The notes below the pieces were generated by a model. It saw only the letters and a list, made by a program, of their open reading frames with translations, searched no databases and had not been told where the DNA came from. A program made the translations under genes and the position numbers. From Tabrizicola sp. (GTDB lineage: Bacteria > Pseudomonadota > Alphaproteobacteria > Rhodobacterales > Rhodobacteraceae), in assembly GCF_022842145.1 (NCBI RefSeq), contig NZ_JALHQD010000001.1, positions 440,127 through 504,126 of the forward strand: DNA of 64,000 nt, written 5' to 3'. Below are positions 63,254 to 64,000 of this stretch, in pieces. Each line of letters opens with the position of its first letter. Within the stretch, counting starts at the first letter, position 1.

Positions 63254-64000
63254 TCAGGGCGCCGTCTTGGCCAGTCCGGCGCGCGTCCAGTGCCGCAGCA
63301 GCTTGCAGCATTCGACAAAGGCATCCACCGTCTCGCCGTCGTCGACGAGGCCCAGGTCAAAGCAGCCGTCGTCTGCCTTGCCCTCCAACCCAGCCGCCTT
63401 GAACAGCTCACCCGCCATCGCGTGGCCGATGAACTTCCCGTGGGCAAACGCGTCGCGCAGGAAGTTCTGCGCTTCGGGCATGGCCGCGATCTGCGCCTCG
63501 CCCTCGGGGCCGACCAGGACTGCCACGGCGTCAAACAGCACCGAAGGCCCGCCTGCCACCGGGAAATGCGCCTCGCGCAGGTCGCCCCGGTCGTCCAACG
63601 CACCATAGATGCGCGGCGCGATCAGCTTGATCTTGCCGCCCACCTGCATCACCGCGCCCGCCAGCCGGTCCAGAAGCGTGCCGTCGAACCCGTCCGCGAT
63701 CAGCACACCCATGACACGGCCTTCAAAGCTCATCGGGCCGTTCTTCAGGATGCTCAGCGCGTCCGAGGGGGGCAGGTCCTGAGTTGGCTGTGCCGCCGTG
63801 GCGGGCGGCGGCAGTTCGGGCATCCCCAACCCATGCGCGACGCCTTGCGCCAGCTCTTCGTCGATATTGCGCAGGTGGCCGACCATCGCACGGCGGACCC
63901 GCGCCAGTTCGCACCGTCCGAGTTCGAAGGACAGCGCACTGCGGATGTGCTCCTGCTCGATCGGGGTCTGGCTGAGGTAGAACTGCCGCGCCTGGCTGTA
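63254..64000 (-). CDS. katE: Catalase HPII (KatE), C-terminal part (5' end outside window)
   Basis: 249 codons run off the right edge. The part near the edge (RQFYLSQTPIEQEHI, FELGRC, VGHLRNIDEELAQGVA, GLGMPEL) is the helical end of the catalase core; it is followed by the C-terminal flavodoxin/class I amidotransferase-like domain (GRVMGVLIADGFDG, FAHGKFIGHAMAG) found only in large-subunit clade II catalases. The haem domain is outside the window. Together with the DUF378 gene 35 bases downstream it suggests a stress unit. Confidence 0.92.
   Translation of the reverse strand, partial: YSQARQFYLSQTPIEQEHIRSALSFELGRCELARVRRAMVGHLRNIDEELAQGVAHGLGMPELPPPATAAQPTQDLPPSDALSILKNGPMSFEGRVMGVLIADGFDGTLLDRLAGAVMQVGGKIKLIAPRIYGALDDRGDLREAHFPVAGGPSVLFDAVAVLVGPEGEAQIAAMPEAQNFLRDAFAHGKFIGHAMAGELFKAAGLEGKADDGCFDLGLVDDGETVDAFVECCKLLRHWTRAGLAKTAP

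Overview
The window is a GC-rich chromosomal segment of an alphaproteobacterium, most likely a member of the Rhodobacteraceae/Paracoccaceae (Rhodobacter, Gemmobacter, Tabrizicola and relatives). The reasons are the divergent fnrL / oxygen-independent coproporphyrinogen oxidase pair with an FNR box between them, a soluble cytochrome c2 and a membrane-anchored CycM-type cytochrome, the small extra genes inside the urease operon, and the many GTG/TTG starts and ATGA overlaps. No rRNA, tRNA, CRISPR array, prophage or insertion sequence was found. Almost all of the DNA is ordinary core chromosome, and the accessory-looking parts are small.

Layout. 1-13.6 kb: the tail of a phosphodiester glycosidase, truB, a DUF4440 protein, rpmI-rplT with promoter and terminator, pyk, N-formylglutamate amidohydrolase, a DUF1244 protein, a small methyltransferase, a hemolysin III protein, a class I/II aminotransferase and ftsK. 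These are followed by a Ser/Thr kinase with a roadblock-like C-terminus and an acyltransferase. 13.6-24.5 kb: dadA, lolA, a lysozyme-like lipoprotein, hspQ, a STAS/anti-sigma kinase pair, and a forward gene string (ggt, free-methionine-R-sulfoxide reductase, homocysteine methyltransferase, RluA-type synthase, GltS-like FMN protein), then a PhzF protein. 24.6-34.6 kb: fnrL and hemN diverging from an FNR box, then the yejABEF peptide importer with a glycosyltransferase coupled to its end, and cycM. 34.7-46.6 kb: pheA, nudC, a CpdB-like nucleotidase, a HAD phosphatase, a ridA/gdpD/FemAB-like/phhB operon, cytochrome c2, a CRP-family regulator coupled to a DUF4202 gene, nitronate monooxygenase and 5-formyl-THF cyclo-ligase.

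46.8-60 kb is the functional core of the window. It holds a complete urea-scavenging locus on the minus strand: the urtABCDE urea ABC importer and, upstream of it, ureD-ureA-orf-ureB-cyclase-CMD-phasinlike-ureC-ureE-ureF-ureG. Urea imported by Urt is hydrolysed by the UreABC nickel enzyme, which UreDEFG mature. The operon carries four non-standard genes: a 57-residue HupE/UreJ-like microprotein between ureA and ureB, and a secreted cyclase, an AhpD-like CxxC protein and a Met-rich small protein between ureB and ureC. This is the most interesting part of the window.

60.2-64 kb: a sensor histidine kinase of the HWE type, a DUF481 outer-membrane protein, a DUF378 membrane protein and the C-terminal part of a large-subunit catalase (KatE) that runs off the right edge. 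Dispersed palindromes of REP type (core GTAGGGTGGGCGAT) sit between genes at three places. All calls rest on reading the sequence and on knowledge of families; no database search was run.
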